The notes under the pieces: generated by a model | Seen by the model: only the letters and a program-made list of their open reading frames with translations | Database searches by the model: none | What the model was told of the DNA's origin: nothing | Shown here: positions 34,215 through 42,236 of the stretch, in pieces | Numbering within the stretch: position 1 is the stretch's first letter | How the letters are laid out: each line of letters starts with the position of its first letter | Source of the DNA: Arthrobacter sp. CDRTa11 | Lineage (GTDB): Bacteria; Actinomycetota; Actinomycetes; Actinomycetales; Micrococcaceae | Direction of reading: 5' to 3' | Length of the DNA: 64,000 nt | NCBI RefSeq assembly: GCF_026427775.1 | Contig: NZ_CP044532.1 | Span: 4,898,001 to 4,962,000 of the forward strand | Made by a program: the position numbers and the translations under genes

Positions 34215-35527
34215 TCAATGGTCGTTGAGCCAGTTTGTATAGCGTTCGTGGAAGTGGTCGTCGCGGGTGAGTCCCCGTTCGAGTCTGGAGAGCGCCGTGG
34301 GCCAGACACGGAGGTCACCGGCGGCGGTCTGGAGCGTAATGTTTTTAGATTTGCGCAGGGCGCGGAGTGCTCCAGCATCTGGTGCCGGGTGCGGGTGTAG
34401 GAGCTGCTCGTAGATTTCGCGCGCGATGTAGCGTTTGAGGCATCGCATGATTTCTTTGGTGCTCTTGCCTTCGGCCCGGCGCCTGGTGACATAGGTTTTG
34501 GTGCGACTGTCACTCATCATCCGCACGAGCACGACACTGTGGATCGCTTTGTTCGCCTGCCGATCGCCGCCGCGGCTGAGCCGGTGTCGTGTGGTCTTGC
34601 CGGAGGATGCGGGGATCGGTGCGACCCCCACGAGGGCGGCGAATTGTGCTTCGGTGCCGATCCGTTGGGGGTTGTCGCCCACGGTGACCAGCAGCTGGCT
34701 TGCCACGTCTGTGCCGACCCCGTGCAGGTCGCGGAGCAAAGGCGCGTGAGTGGTGATGATCGTGTCGAGTTCAGCATCGATCAAAGCTATTTCCTGGTGC
34801 AACGCCCGGTACCGGTGGGCGAGGCGTTTGAGGGCGGTAGCGGTGGCGTTCAGAGGTTCTGAGATGTTCCCGGCAGGTCGGGTCTTTTCCAGCGCGGCAA
34901 TGATGGCCGCGCTGCCCAGCCCGCGGTATTTGGCACGGAGCGGCTCAGGAGCGGAGACGAGGATGCCCTGGACCTGATTCATGACCGCGACGCGTGCCCG
35001 CATCGCGGTCGCCCGTTCGGCCCGCAGGACGCGAAGTGACTCCACAGCCCCGTCCCGGGCCTTGGGCGTGGCGGTGCTACGGCCGGCGAGCACCGATTCC
35101 GCGGCCTGATAGGCGTCCAGCGGGTCAGATTTGCCTTGCAACCGACGGCCTTGCCGGTTCGGGCGCATGACCTCTAGGACCTGGATCCCTTCCTTCGTCA
35201 AAATTCGGGCGAGCTCAGCTCCATAGCTGCCGGTACCTTCGACACCGGCGGCGACGACCGGCCCGAAGCCGGTTATGAACTCGATGATCTTTCGATAGCC
35301 AGACTCGACGGCCAGGAATTCCTGGTCGGCAACGTGCCGGCCGGTTTCGGAGATGATGGCGACGTGATGGGTGTCGGTATGGGTGTCGATCCCGGCGATG
35401 ACTTTCAGATGTTCCTTTGCCATGATGAAACTGCCCTGACCTTCCGTTGCATGCGATGGACACGAAGGGGCACGCCGGCCGGGTGGGCAGACAAGACAGT
35501 AATGGGACTCCTCGAACAGGCTCCTAT
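34202..35527 (-). mobile_element. IS110-family insertion sequence (approximate limits)
   Basis: The element contains one intact IS110-type transposase gene in minus orientation. Its limits are set tentatively by an 8-bp direct repeat, GCTCCTAT, at 34202-34209 and 35520-35527, with further similarity on the inner and outer sides (GTCA-TG after each copy). IS110 elements lack normal terminal inverted repeats, so no ends are certain; the element would be about 1.32 kb on this definition, and could be longer on the 5' side, where a strong hairpin lies at 35546-35577. Confidence 0.6.
34215..35423 (-). CDS. IS110-family DEDD transposase with C-terminal HTH-like tail
   Basis: The 402-residue recombinase has the RuvC-like DEDD N-terminal domain: IAGIDTHTDTHHVAIISETG, AAGVEGTGSYGAELARIL and GKSDPLDAYQAAE. 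The C-terminal transposase_20 domain shows LLRDLHGVGTDVASQLLVTVGD, AALVGVAPIPASSGKTTRHRLSRGGDRQANKAIH, with the catalytic serine. The last 50 residues (about 350-402, LRALRKSKNITLQTAAGDLRVWPTALSRLERG) resemble an XRE-type HTH and go beyond the usual IS110 end. It catalyses RNA-guided recombination in known IS110 elements. The coding frame is intact, so the element may be active. The ATG at 35423 is the normal family start. Confidence 0.92.
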   Translation of the reverse strand: MAKEHLKVIAGIDTHTDTHHVAIISETGRHVADQEFLAVESGYRKIIEFITGFGPVVAAGVEGTGSYGAELARILTKEGIQVLEVMRPNRQGRRLQGKSDPLDAYQAAESVLAGRSTATPKARDGAVESLRVLRAERATAMRARVAVMNQVQGILVSAPEPLRAKYRGLGSAAIIAALEKTRPAGNISEPLNATATALKRLAHRYRALHQEIALIDAELDTIITTHAPLLRDLHGVGTDVASQLLVTVGDNPQRIGTEAQFAALVGVAPIPASSGKTTRHRLSRGGDRQANKAIHSVVLVRMMSDSRTKTYVTRRRAEGKSTKEIMRCLKRYIAREIYEQLLHPHPAPDAGALRALRKSKNITLQTAAGDLRVWPTALSRLERGLTRDDHFHERYTNWLNDH

Positions 35528-35545
35528 GAGGTCATGTCCACCTGG
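35424..35545 (-). ncRNA. Possible bridge-RNA region of the IS110 element
   Basis: In characterised IS110-group elements a bridge RNA is transcribed from the non-coding left end upstream of the transposase. This 5' flank is the corresponding place. The candidate is positional only; I cannot define stem loops matching target and donor with certainty. Confidence 0.25.
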
Positions 35546-35577
35546 CCGCCGCGTCTAATGCAGCTGCATTGCGGCGG
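35546..35577. repeat. Strong hairpin upstream of IS110 transposase
   Basis: CCGCCGC and GCGGCGG pair perfectly, and the 14-bp palindrome AATGCAGCTGCATT lies inside, with a four-base one-sided bulge (GTCT). It sits about 120 bp upstream of the transposase start, outside the provisional element end. Confidence 0.5.
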
Positions 35578-35688
35578 ACAGATCATTTAGAAGACAAACC
35601 CTTCACCGGGCGTCAGTCAGTGCCGGAGTCACACCGCAACACAGCCAATTCCATCATTACTGTCGGTGGCTGCTGACAAGCTAAGGGT

Positions 35689-37212
35689 ATGGACAACGGG
35701 GAAGTCTTGGAGGCAGCAGACGCACCTGGTGCGGCCTTGATCCGGCCTGACTCCAAGCCGTGCTCCGCTGCCGTTGATTCTTATGCAGGTCCTGATGCTG
35801 TTTCTCTTGCCGCCGGGCATCCTGATGCTGCTTCTGGCTCGGGCGCCGATACTGATCCTGACGCTGGTCTTGTTTCCGGTGCTGGTTCTGATCCGTTGCG
35901 GGATTTGGCGGAGGAGTGCCTGGCTGTCATGGCGGAGGCGGCCCGTGATGAGGCCCGGGCCGCTGCCCGGAAGGCCCGCGCGGCCGCCGCCTACGCGGAC
36001 GCCTGCCGCCGCCTGCTTCCTCCGTCGGCCTCACTGCACGACCAGTCTGTGGCGGAGATGGGCATGGTCGCGGAGGTCGCCTGTGTCCTGACCATCAGCG
36101 AAGGCACCGCCTCAGCCTTCCTGGTCCAGTCCCGCCAACTGAGCACCGAACTGCCGCGCACCCTGTCCGCCCTGCAGACCGGGGCCATCTCCTGGCAGCA
36201 CGCCCGGATCCTCTGCGACGAAACCACCGGCTTGGGCCCCGCCGGCGCTGCAGCCCTGGAAGCCCACTTCCTGAACCCCGACGCAGCGAAGGCTTCCCGC
36301 GCCTGCCTGGCCGGGGACCTCACACCCTCACGGTTCCGTGCCAAGGCCCGGACCTGGCGCGAACGCCACCACCCCGTCTCGATCGAAACCCGCCACGCCA
36401 AGTGCGTCCTGGACCGCCGGGTCGAATACACCCCGGACCGCGACGGCATGGCCTGGCTCTCCGCCTACCTGCCCGCCGACCAAGCCGCCGCCATCTGGGA
36501 ACACACCACCACCACAGCCCGGGCACTCCAAAGCCCCACCGAATCCCGCACCCTCACCCAACTCCGCGCCGACACCCTCGCCACCGCACTCCTCAGCGGA
36601 GAAACCACGAACGTCGAAAAGAACCGGCCCACTGGCGGCGAAGAGCGCACTCGTGATGACGACGCAGAGCGCACAGCCGGGCAGGTCCCGCCGCTGCGGG
36701 CCCAGGTACTGGTCACCGTGCCCGTCTTCTCGCTCCTGGGCCTGACCGATGAACCTGCCACCCTCGACGGCCACGGCCCCATCCCCGCCTCCATGGCCCG
36801 GAACCTGGTCGCCAACGGAGCCGACTCCTTCCACCGCGTCCTGACCGACCCCCGCGACGGCGCACCACTGGAAATCGGCAGAACCAGCTACCGCCTCACC
36901 ACAGCCATGCGCCAATGGCTCAGACTCCGCGACGCCAAATGCCCCTTCCCCGGCTGCAACAACCACTCCCTCGACAACGAAGCAGACCACCTCCTCGCCT
37001 GGGCAGACGGCGGCACCACCGGCATCAACAACCTCGGCCAACCCTGCCGAAAACACCACCACCTCAAACACAACTCGGCCTGGCAACCAACCCCAGCCAG
37101 CAAAAACCAACCACCCGGCTGGACCTCACCCACCGGCCGCCACTACAAAAGCGAACACCAAGACTGGGAACCACCCACCTGGCCGGATCGCACACCGAGC
37201 CTTCTCGAATGA
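35689..37212 (+). CDS. DUF222-HNH endonuclease protein (13E12-like)
   Basis: This 507-residue protein belongs to the DUF222/HNH proteins, common and often repeated in actinobacterial genomes. The N-terminus is low in complexity and Ala/Asp/Gly-rich; the DUF222 core is at about residues 100-330 (e.g. LQTGAISWQHARILCDET and DRDGMAWLSAYLPADQAAAIW). The HNH nuclease domain is at about 419-462: CPFPGCNNHSLDNEADHLLAWADGGTTGINNLGQPCRKHHHLKH carries the zinc-binding cysteines and the His/Asn/His pattern. It may be a homing-type or selfish nuclease; the biological role is unknown. Codons in its second half are strikingly C-ending. The ribosome site (AAGGG) is very close to the ATG, so the exact start is uncertain. 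Confidence 0.88.
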   Translation: MDNGEVLEAADAPGAALIRPDSKPCSAAVDSYAGPDAVSLAAGHPDAASGSGADTDPDAGLVSGAGSDPLRDLAEECLAVMAEAARDEARAAARKARAAAAYADACRRLLPPSASLHDQSVAEMGMVAEVACVLTISEGTASAFLVQSRQLSTELPRTLSALQTGAISWQHARILCDETTGLGPAGAAALEAHFLNPDAAKASRACLAGDLTPSRFRAKARTWRERHHPVSIETRHAKCVLDRRVEYTPDRDGMAWLSAYLPADQAAAIWEHTTTTARALQSPTESRTLTQLRADTLATALLSGETTNVEKNRPTGGEERTRDDDAERTAGQVPPLRAQVLVTVPVFSLLGLTDEPATLDGHGPIPASMARNLVANGADSFHRVLTDPRDGAPLEIGRTSYRLTTAMRQWLRLRDAKCPFPGCNNHSLDNEADHLLAWADGGTTGINNLGQPCRKHHHLKHNSAWQPTPASKNQPPGWTSPTGRHYKSEHQDWEPPTWPDRTPSLLE

Positions 37213-37241
37213 CATGGGGCCTTACACGGGTCTAGGCGACC

Positions 37242-37412
37242 CCAACCGTCTGAACTAGCCCGGGCCGAGGCTGCGCCAACCGTTCGATCCCACCCGGTCT
37301 GGACCGCGCCAACCCTCTGAACATGGCCCGGGTCGGAGCGGGGCCAACCGTCCGTACCTGGCCCACGGCCGAGTCGCGCCCTCTATCCGACACGAGCCAG
37401 GTCCGGAGGGGA
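37242..37412. repeat. Degenerate tandem repeat, about 34-bp period, five copies
   Basis: CCAACCGTCTGAAC recurs in diverged form at about 37242, 37276, 37309, 37344 and (weakly) 37379, each followed by a GGCCCGGGTCGGAG-like segment. The five diverged units span the gap between the HNH gene and ltrA. Confidence 0.6.
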
Positions 37413-37457
37413 CCGGGACCTCCTCCGGACCACGCCTCCCCCCGGACCACGCCCCAC

Positions 37458-37485
37458 GCCCCTCGCCCCTCGCCCCTCGCCCCTC
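37458..37485. repeat. 7-bp microsatellite, four exact copies
   Basis: GCCCCTC is repeated four times in tandem, 50 bp upstream of the ltrA start codon, where copy-number change could affect transcription or the leader. Confidence 0.75.
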
Positions 37486-37535
37486 GCCCCCGATGCTGTG
37501 GAACAGCGAGCAGGGCGGGCTGTAATCTTTGACCC

Positions 37536-38795
37536 ATGCCCTCGAACCCGCTTCGGCACGCCATGGCCCGCATGGGCGGCCGCGATCCGCATCAAGCCCA
37601 CCGAGCCGCCACTCCGCTGGAACTCTTCTTCGACCTCACCTTCGTGATTGCCTTCGGAGTGGCCGGCAGCCAGTTCGCCCACGAGATTGCCGAGGCCCAC
37701 TTTGCCGCCGGGTTCCTCGGGTTCGGGTTCGCCATGTTCTCGGTGATCTGGGCCTGGATAAATTTCACGTGGTTCGCGAGCGCCTATGACACCGACGACT
37801 GGATCTTCCGTGTCGTCACCATGGTTCAGTTGCTGGGAGTCCTGATTTTGGCGATGGGCATCGAGCCGTTGTTCGAGTCGCTGGTTGAGGGAAAAAGCGT
37901 GGACAACGCAGTGATGGTGGGCGGCTACGTGATCATGAGGCTTGCTCTCGTATTCCAATGGGTGCGCGCTTCCCGGCAGGATCCCGCCCGCCGTGAAACC
38001 TGCCTGCGCTACGCCACCTGCCTTGGACTGGTGCAACTCGGGTGGATCGCAGTGGCGGTCATCCAGGCTGATGTGTTGACCACCTTCATGATGGTCGTGC
38101 CCCTGTTCGTGCTGGAAATGGCCACGCCGTACTTCGCCGAACGCCGGGCAACCACGCCATGGCACGCGCACCATATCGCCGAGCGCTACGGCCTCCTGGC
38201 CATCATCACCCTGGGCGAGTGCCTGATCGGCGCCATCGAAACCCTTCGGGCCATCGTGGCCCTCCACGGCTGGAGCGTTGATGCTGCACTGGTGGGCTTC
38301 GGCGGCACCGCGCTGGCCTTTGGCATGTGGTGGATCTACTTCATCCTGCCCGCCGGCCGCGCACTGCATCTGCGCCGCCACCGTTCGTACTTCTTTGGCT
38401 ACGGACACATGCCCGTCTTCGCTGCGATTGCGGCCACAGGTGCCGGACTGCACGTCGTGGCCTACTACATCGACCACCAGGCACACATCAGCGCGGCCGT
38501 AGCGGTGGCCAGCGTCGCAGTTCCGGTCGTGCTCTTCAAGGTCTCGCTGACCTGGCTGTTCAGCGGCATGATCTGCCGGGACCGCTCGGTGATGGCCGTA
38601 ACCGCAGGCGTCACCGCAGCAATGGCGGCAACGATCGGCATGGCTGCGGCTGGGGTCCCAGTTCCCGTCTGCCTCTTGGTGATCGTGCTGGCACTCGGCG
38701 CCTCGATCGTCGTGGACGAACGCCGCGGCGTCGAAAAAATGAACGCGGCCTTGGAACAGCTTGAGGCGGAGGCTAAAACGCGCCGTCCGGCCTAG
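37536..38795 (+). CDS. LtrA-like membrane protein (low-temperature requirement)
   Basis: The 419-residue protein has the LtrA N-terminus, HRAATPLELFFDLTFVIAFGVAGSQF, and about 10-12 hydrophobic helices, including VMVGGYVIMRLALVFQW, HHIAERYGLLAIITLGECLIG and ALVGFGGTALAFGMWWIYFILP. LtrA was named for a Listeria gene needed at low temperature, but its biochemical role is unresolved. The ATG at 37536 is used. Its stop codon overlaps the stop of the convergent HD-domain gene (CTAG, 38792-38795). The leader holds the 7-bp repeat. Confidence 0.9.
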   Translation: MPSNPLRHAMARMGGRDPHQAHRAATPLELFFDLTFVIAFGVAGSQFAHEIAEAHFAAGFLGFGFAMFSVIWAWINFTWFASAYDTDDWIFRVVTMVQLLGVLILAMGIEPLFESLVEGKSVDNAVMVGGYVIMRLALVFQWVRASRQDPARRETCLRYATCLGLVQLGWIAVAVIQADVLTTFMMVVPLFVLEMATPYFAERRATTPWHAHHIAERYGLLAIITLGECLIGAIETLRAIVALHGWSVDAALVGFGGTALAFGMWWIYFILPAGRALHLRRHRSYFFGYGHMPVFAAIAATGAGLHVVAYYIDHQAHISAAVAVASVAVPVVLFKVSLTWLFSGMICRDRSVMAVTAGVTAAMAATIGMAAAGVPVPVCLLVIVLALGASIVVDERRGVEKMNAALEQLEAEAKTRRPA

Positions 38796-39442
38796 GACTC
38801 GCGGGAGTCGGACGTTCCGCTGGGGGCCTCTTCGTACGAGAGGTTCTCATAGTCCGTCTGGTCCTCGTCATCCAGCCTGTCGTCCAGTTCCTTGAGCAGC
38901 CAGGGGTTCACCCGGGCCAGGATCTTCCGGACTTCCTCCACGTCTACGGCTGCGTACAGCACCGGCCGGGCGTCGTCATAGCGCGTGACGGGCGGCTTGT
39001 CCGGCCACTTGTCGGCCAGGGCTTTGACCCGCTCGGGCAGGGAGTTGTGGGCGTTGTCCGCGATCTTCACCAGTGCGGCATCGTGGTCTTCGGCGATGAA
39101 GCGGATGCCAGCCTGGTAGTCATCCGGGTCGTCGTGGAGTCGTTTGGTAACGCGCTCGATAATGCTTACTGCCCGCTCGGAAACCCCCATGTCCAGGAGG
39201 GCCTGGCGCGTAATGGGGGTGTCCTCCGCGATGTCGTGCAGGTACCCGGCAATCCGGATGTCGTCGTCGAAATCGGCCAGCGCGTCCCCTACCGCGATCA
39301 CGTGGTCACGGTAGGGACGCTTGAGCTTGTCCTTCTGGCGGTTGTGGGCCACCTCGGCCAGGACCTTGGCCGTCTCAACCGTGAATCGCGGCCGGGGCCC
39401 AACATCCGGAGAGCCGGCTTCCGTAAATTCCAATTCAGACAT
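38792..39442 (-). CDS. HD-domain hydrolase (RelA/SpoT-like fold)
   Basis: The 216-residue protein has an HD domain with RPYRDHVIAVGDALADFDDDIRIAGYLHDIAEDTPIT: the HD pair (LHDIAED) and a first histidine upstream (DHVIAVG), then the later Asp/Asn in LVKIADNAHNS. This is the pattern of metal-dependent phosphohydrolases related to the (p)ppGpp hydrolase domain of SpoT/MESH1, and it has no synthetase domain. Substrate could be ppGpp or another nucleotide; the acidic C-terminus (DRLDDEDQTDYENL) is unusual. It overlaps ltrA at the stop. Confidence 0.82.
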   Translation of the reverse strand: MSELEFTEAGSPDVGPRPRFTVETAKVLAEVAHNRQKDKLKRPYRDHVIAVGDALADFDDDIRIAGYLHDIAEDTPITRQALLDMGVSERAVSIIERVTKRLHDDPDDYQAGIRFIAEDHDAALVKIADNAHNSLPERVKALADKWPDKPPVTRYDDARPVLYAAVDVEEVRKILARVNPWLLKELDDRLDDEDQTDYENLSYEEAPSGTSDSRES

Positions 39443-39482
39443 AGTCCCAGCCTACGCGCCGGGCGGGCCGCTCAAATCCCGC

Positions 39483-40589
39483 TCAGAGAACCAGAACGGG
39501 CTTGATGGACTGCCCTGATTTCATGTCTTCCACAGCCAGGTTGATGTCTTCGAGTTTGTACGTGCTGACCAGCTTGTCCAGGGGGAACCGGCCGGCTTCC
39601 ATCAGCGCAATGATGGCTGGGATGAGCCTCTCGATTTCGCTGTCCCCCAGCGTGATTCCCTGGATACGGCGCCCCGGCATCATAAAGTTGACGTCTACTG
39701 CAGCCGTCGCACCAAAAGCGGGCGCACCAACAGCCACAATCTCGCCCCGGGCCGCCGTAGAGAAGACCGCCTGCTCCAGGACCTTCGTGTGCCCGGTCGC
39801 CTCAATCGCCGCGTTCGCGCCGCCGCCGGTGATCCTGTGGATTTCGGCGGGGACGTCCTGGGTTTGGGAGGCATCGATGGTGTGGGTCGCGCCCAACTCC
39901 CGGGCAAGGTCCAGGCGGGCAGGAACCATGTCGACGGCGATGATGGTGGCCGCCGGAGACAGCGCCGCGGCCATGATGGCTGACAGTCCTACAGCTCCGA
40001 CGCCGAACACAGCAAGGCTGGATCCTGGCCTGGGCTGAATGGCGTTCCACACCGCCCCCGCACCGGTCTGCACGCCACAGGCCAACGGTGACAGGTGCTC
40101 AAAGGGAAGATCGCTCTCCACTTTTACAATGCTCCGCTCGTCCACTACAGACTGCCGCGCGAAGGATGACTGGCCGAAAAAGTGGCCACCCACAGGTTCT
40201 CCTCCCCGGGATATGGGGGAAGTTCCGTCGCTTCTGGCTCCCCCGATCAGGTTCGCGGGAAGCCAGGTGTCGCAGTAGGCCGGGTGGCCGTCCCGGCAGT
40301 TCCCGCAGGATCCGCAGGAGGTAAAGGAAAGCACTACCTTGTCGCCCGGCCGGACCCTGGTGACAGCGGTGCCAACGTCGGCCACCACGCCGGCACCTTC
40401 ATGTCCCAGGACGCCCGGCAGTGGAAAGGGCAGGCCTCCGCCGGCCACGGAAAGGTCGGTGTGGCACAGGCCGGCGGCCTTGATATCCACCAGGACCTCA
40501 TGGGGCCTGAGGTTGTCCAGCTGCACGGACTGGATGGAAAAAGGGGCACCCGGGGACTCAACAATGGCGGCGTCGGTAGTAAGAAGCAT
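39483..40589 (-). CDS. Zinc-dependent alcohol dehydrogenase (aryl-alcohol type)
   Basis: The 368-residue medium-chain dehydrogenase has the catalytic zinc site at AGLCHTDLS and GVLGHEGAGVV, the structural zinc cysteines in CGSCGNCRDGHPAYC and the Rossmann motif AVFGVGAVGLSAIMAA. It resembles benzyl/aryl-alcohol dehydrogenases that oxidise aromatic alcohols to aldehydes with NAD. I chose the ATG at 40589 because AGGAG lies 6 bases before it; the ATG at 40595 overlaps that site. It is 9 bp downstream of an aldehyde dehydrogenase gene, forming a two-step alcohol-to-acid pair under a likely AraC-type control. Confidence 0.88.
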   Translation of the reverse strand: MLLTTDAAIVESPGAPFSIQSVQLDNLRPHEVLVDIKAAGLCHTDLSVAGGGLPFPLPGVLGHEGAGVVADVGTAVTRVRPGDKVVLSFTSCGSCGNCRDGHPAYCDTWLPANLIGGARSDGTSPISRGGEPVGGHFFGQSSFARQSVVDERSIVKVESDLPFEHLSPLACGVQTGAGAVWNAIQPRPGSSLAVFGVGAVGLSAIMAAALSPAATIIAVDMVPARLDLARELGATHTIDASQTQDVPAEIHRITGGGANAAIEATGHTKVLEQAVFSTAARGEIVAVGAPAFGATAAVDVNFMMPGRRIQGITLGDSEIERLIPAIIALMEAGRFPLDKLVSTYKLEDINLAVEDMKSGQSIKPVLVL

Positions 40590-40598
40590 GGTCATCTC

Positions 40599-42095
40599 CT
40601 AATCCGTGGCGATGACGACGGACTTGGTGCGGCTGTAGGACTCCAGGGCCTCAGGGCCATATTCGCGGCCCCAACCGGAGTTCTTGACCCCGCCGAAAGG
40701 CACCGCAGGATCCAACAGCGCCCAGGAGTTGACCCAGACAATACCGGCATCAAGTCTTGAGGAAACGCGGTGCGCCCGGGCAATGCTTGATGTCTGGACC
40801 CCGGAGGCCAGCCCGTACTCAGTGCTGTTGGCCAGCTCGATGGCCTCCTCCTCGGAGTCGAAAGGCTGGACCGTCAGGACGGGGCCAAAGACCTCCTCCC
40901 GGACAGCCGCTGCATCATTGGCGAGGCCGGCAATAACTGTCGGCTTGTAGAAGAACCCGCCGTTCAGCTCCAGCCGCTCGCCGCCCACCACCACCTGGCC
41001 CCCGGCTGCCTTGGCGCCCTCAACAAAGTCAGCTACTTTGTCCAGCTGTTTCCGGCTGGCCAATGGCCCCATCACGGTTTCCGGGTTGCTTGGATCGCCC
41101 ACAGGAACACCGGCAACGGCCTCTTTCAGGATCCCCAAAACCGTTTCATAGATGGGCCGTTCCACCAGGAGCCGTGGCCCGCCCATGCAGAACTGGCCAG
41201 AATTGAAGACGAAGGCGCCGATCACGGTGCCGATGGCCTGGTCCAGGTCCGCGTCGGCGAAAAGGATGTTCGCGGCATTGCCGCCAAGCTCGGCAGTGAC
41301 CGGGCGGAGGTTCTGGCCGGCGAGGGCAGCCACATGCCGGCCGACGTCGGTGGAGCCGGTGAAGGCCACCTTGCTGACGTCGGGGTGTGCCACAAGTTGA
41401 TCCCCCAGGATGCCGCCCGAGCCGGTCACAACATTAAAGACGCCCGCCGGCACACCTGCTTCGGTGAGAATCTCGGCCATCAGCAGGGCACTGAGCGGAG
41501 TGTCACCCGCCGGTTTGTGGACTACCGAGTTGCCGGCCGCCAGGGCTGCAGCAATCTTGGTGCTGGAAAGGATCAGCGGAAAATTGAACGGCGTAATCGC
41601 GGCCACCACCCCCAAGGGCTCCCTCTTGGTGAAGGCATGGGCAGGGAGGGGCGTCTCCCGGACGGATCCGTCGAGCTGCTGCGCCAGGGCGGCCACGTAC
41701 TCGTACTGGTCAGCTGCTGTGGCCACATCCACCACACGTGCGAAGGTGATGGGCTTCCCGACGTCGGTGCTCTCGGTGAGTGCCAAATCCTCGGCGCGTT
41801 CCCGTATCAGCAGCGCCGCCCTATTCAGCACGCGTGAGCGTTCCCGGCCGCTGAGGCGGGACCACCTGCCGTCGTCGAACGCGGTTTTGGCAGCGGCAAC
41901 AGCGGCGTTGATGTCTGAGACTGTCCCGGCAGCGACTGTGGCGGCCACCGCACCGGTGGCGGGGTTGATAATGTCCGTGGTGCCCCCGTCGGACGAAGGC
42001 CGCCATTCGCCGTTGATGAACAACTGGCCCCGGTTGACGGCGTCCGGAAGGGTGACCGACGGAATGAGTACTTTTTCAGACTCTGTCATTGTCAT
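40599..42095 (-). CDS. Aldehyde dehydrogenase (aromatic aldehyde type)
   Basis: The 498-residue NAD(P)-dependent aldehyde dehydrogenase has AITPFNFPLILSSTKIAAALAAGNSVVHKP, the catalytic Glu in TAELGGNAAN and the catalytic Cys in NSGQFCMGG (about Cys303), plus EEVFGPVLTV and PFGGVKNSG. Related enzymes oxidise benzaldehydes or cinnamaldehydes. The ATG at 42095 with AAGGAAG upstream is favoured over a leader of 33 residues. It lies between the AraC regulator (141 bp upstream) and the alcohol dehydrogenase (9 bp downstream), so it probably acts on the aldehyde made by the latter. Confidence 0.9.
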   Translation of the reverse strand: MTMTESEKVLIPSVTLPDAVNRGQLFINGEWRPSSDGGTTDIINPATGAVAATVAAGTVSDINAAVAAAKTAFDDGRWSRLSGRERSRVLNRAALLIRERAEDLALTESTDVGKPITFARVVDVATAADQYEYVAALAQQLDGSVRETPLPAHAFTKREPLGVVAAITPFNFPLILSSTKIAAALAAGNSVVHKPAGDTPLSALLMAEILTEAGVPAGVFNVVTGSGGILGDQLVAHPDVSKVAFTGSTDVGRHVAALAGQNLRPVTAELGGNAANILFADADLDQAIGTVIGAFVFNSGQFCMGGPRLLVERPIYETVLGILKEAVAGVPVGDPSNPETVMGPLASRKQLDKVADFVEGAKAAGGQVVVGGERLELNGGFFYKPTVIAGLANDAAAVREEVFGPVLTVQPFDSEEEAIELANSTEYGLASGVQTSSIARAHRVSSRLDAGIVWVNSWALLDPAVPFGGVKNSGWGREYGPEALESYSRTKSVVIATD

Positions 42096-42236
42096 TGGCT
42101 TGAACTTCCTTGTTCGCGGTAAGCATGAATCCCAGACCAGGCGACGCGCTGCGCTGGATCTAGGGTGATGCGGATCATGATTGCCGTCAAACACGGGCAG
42201 GACAATGGCCTCCTGCGCGATTCGGATAGTCCAGGG

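Noticed and set aside
34046..34513. Open frame on the minus strand beside the IS110 gene
   Set aside because: It runs across the transposase in another frame and shows no conserved motif.
37242..37412. CRISPR array
   Set aside because: The 34-bp units are diverged from one another and tandem, with no unique spacers and no cas genes in the window.
37383..38486. Open frame of 367 codons on the minus strand
   Set aside because: It lies opposite ltrA and the repeats and begins in no sensible place; the plus-strand protein is clearly real.
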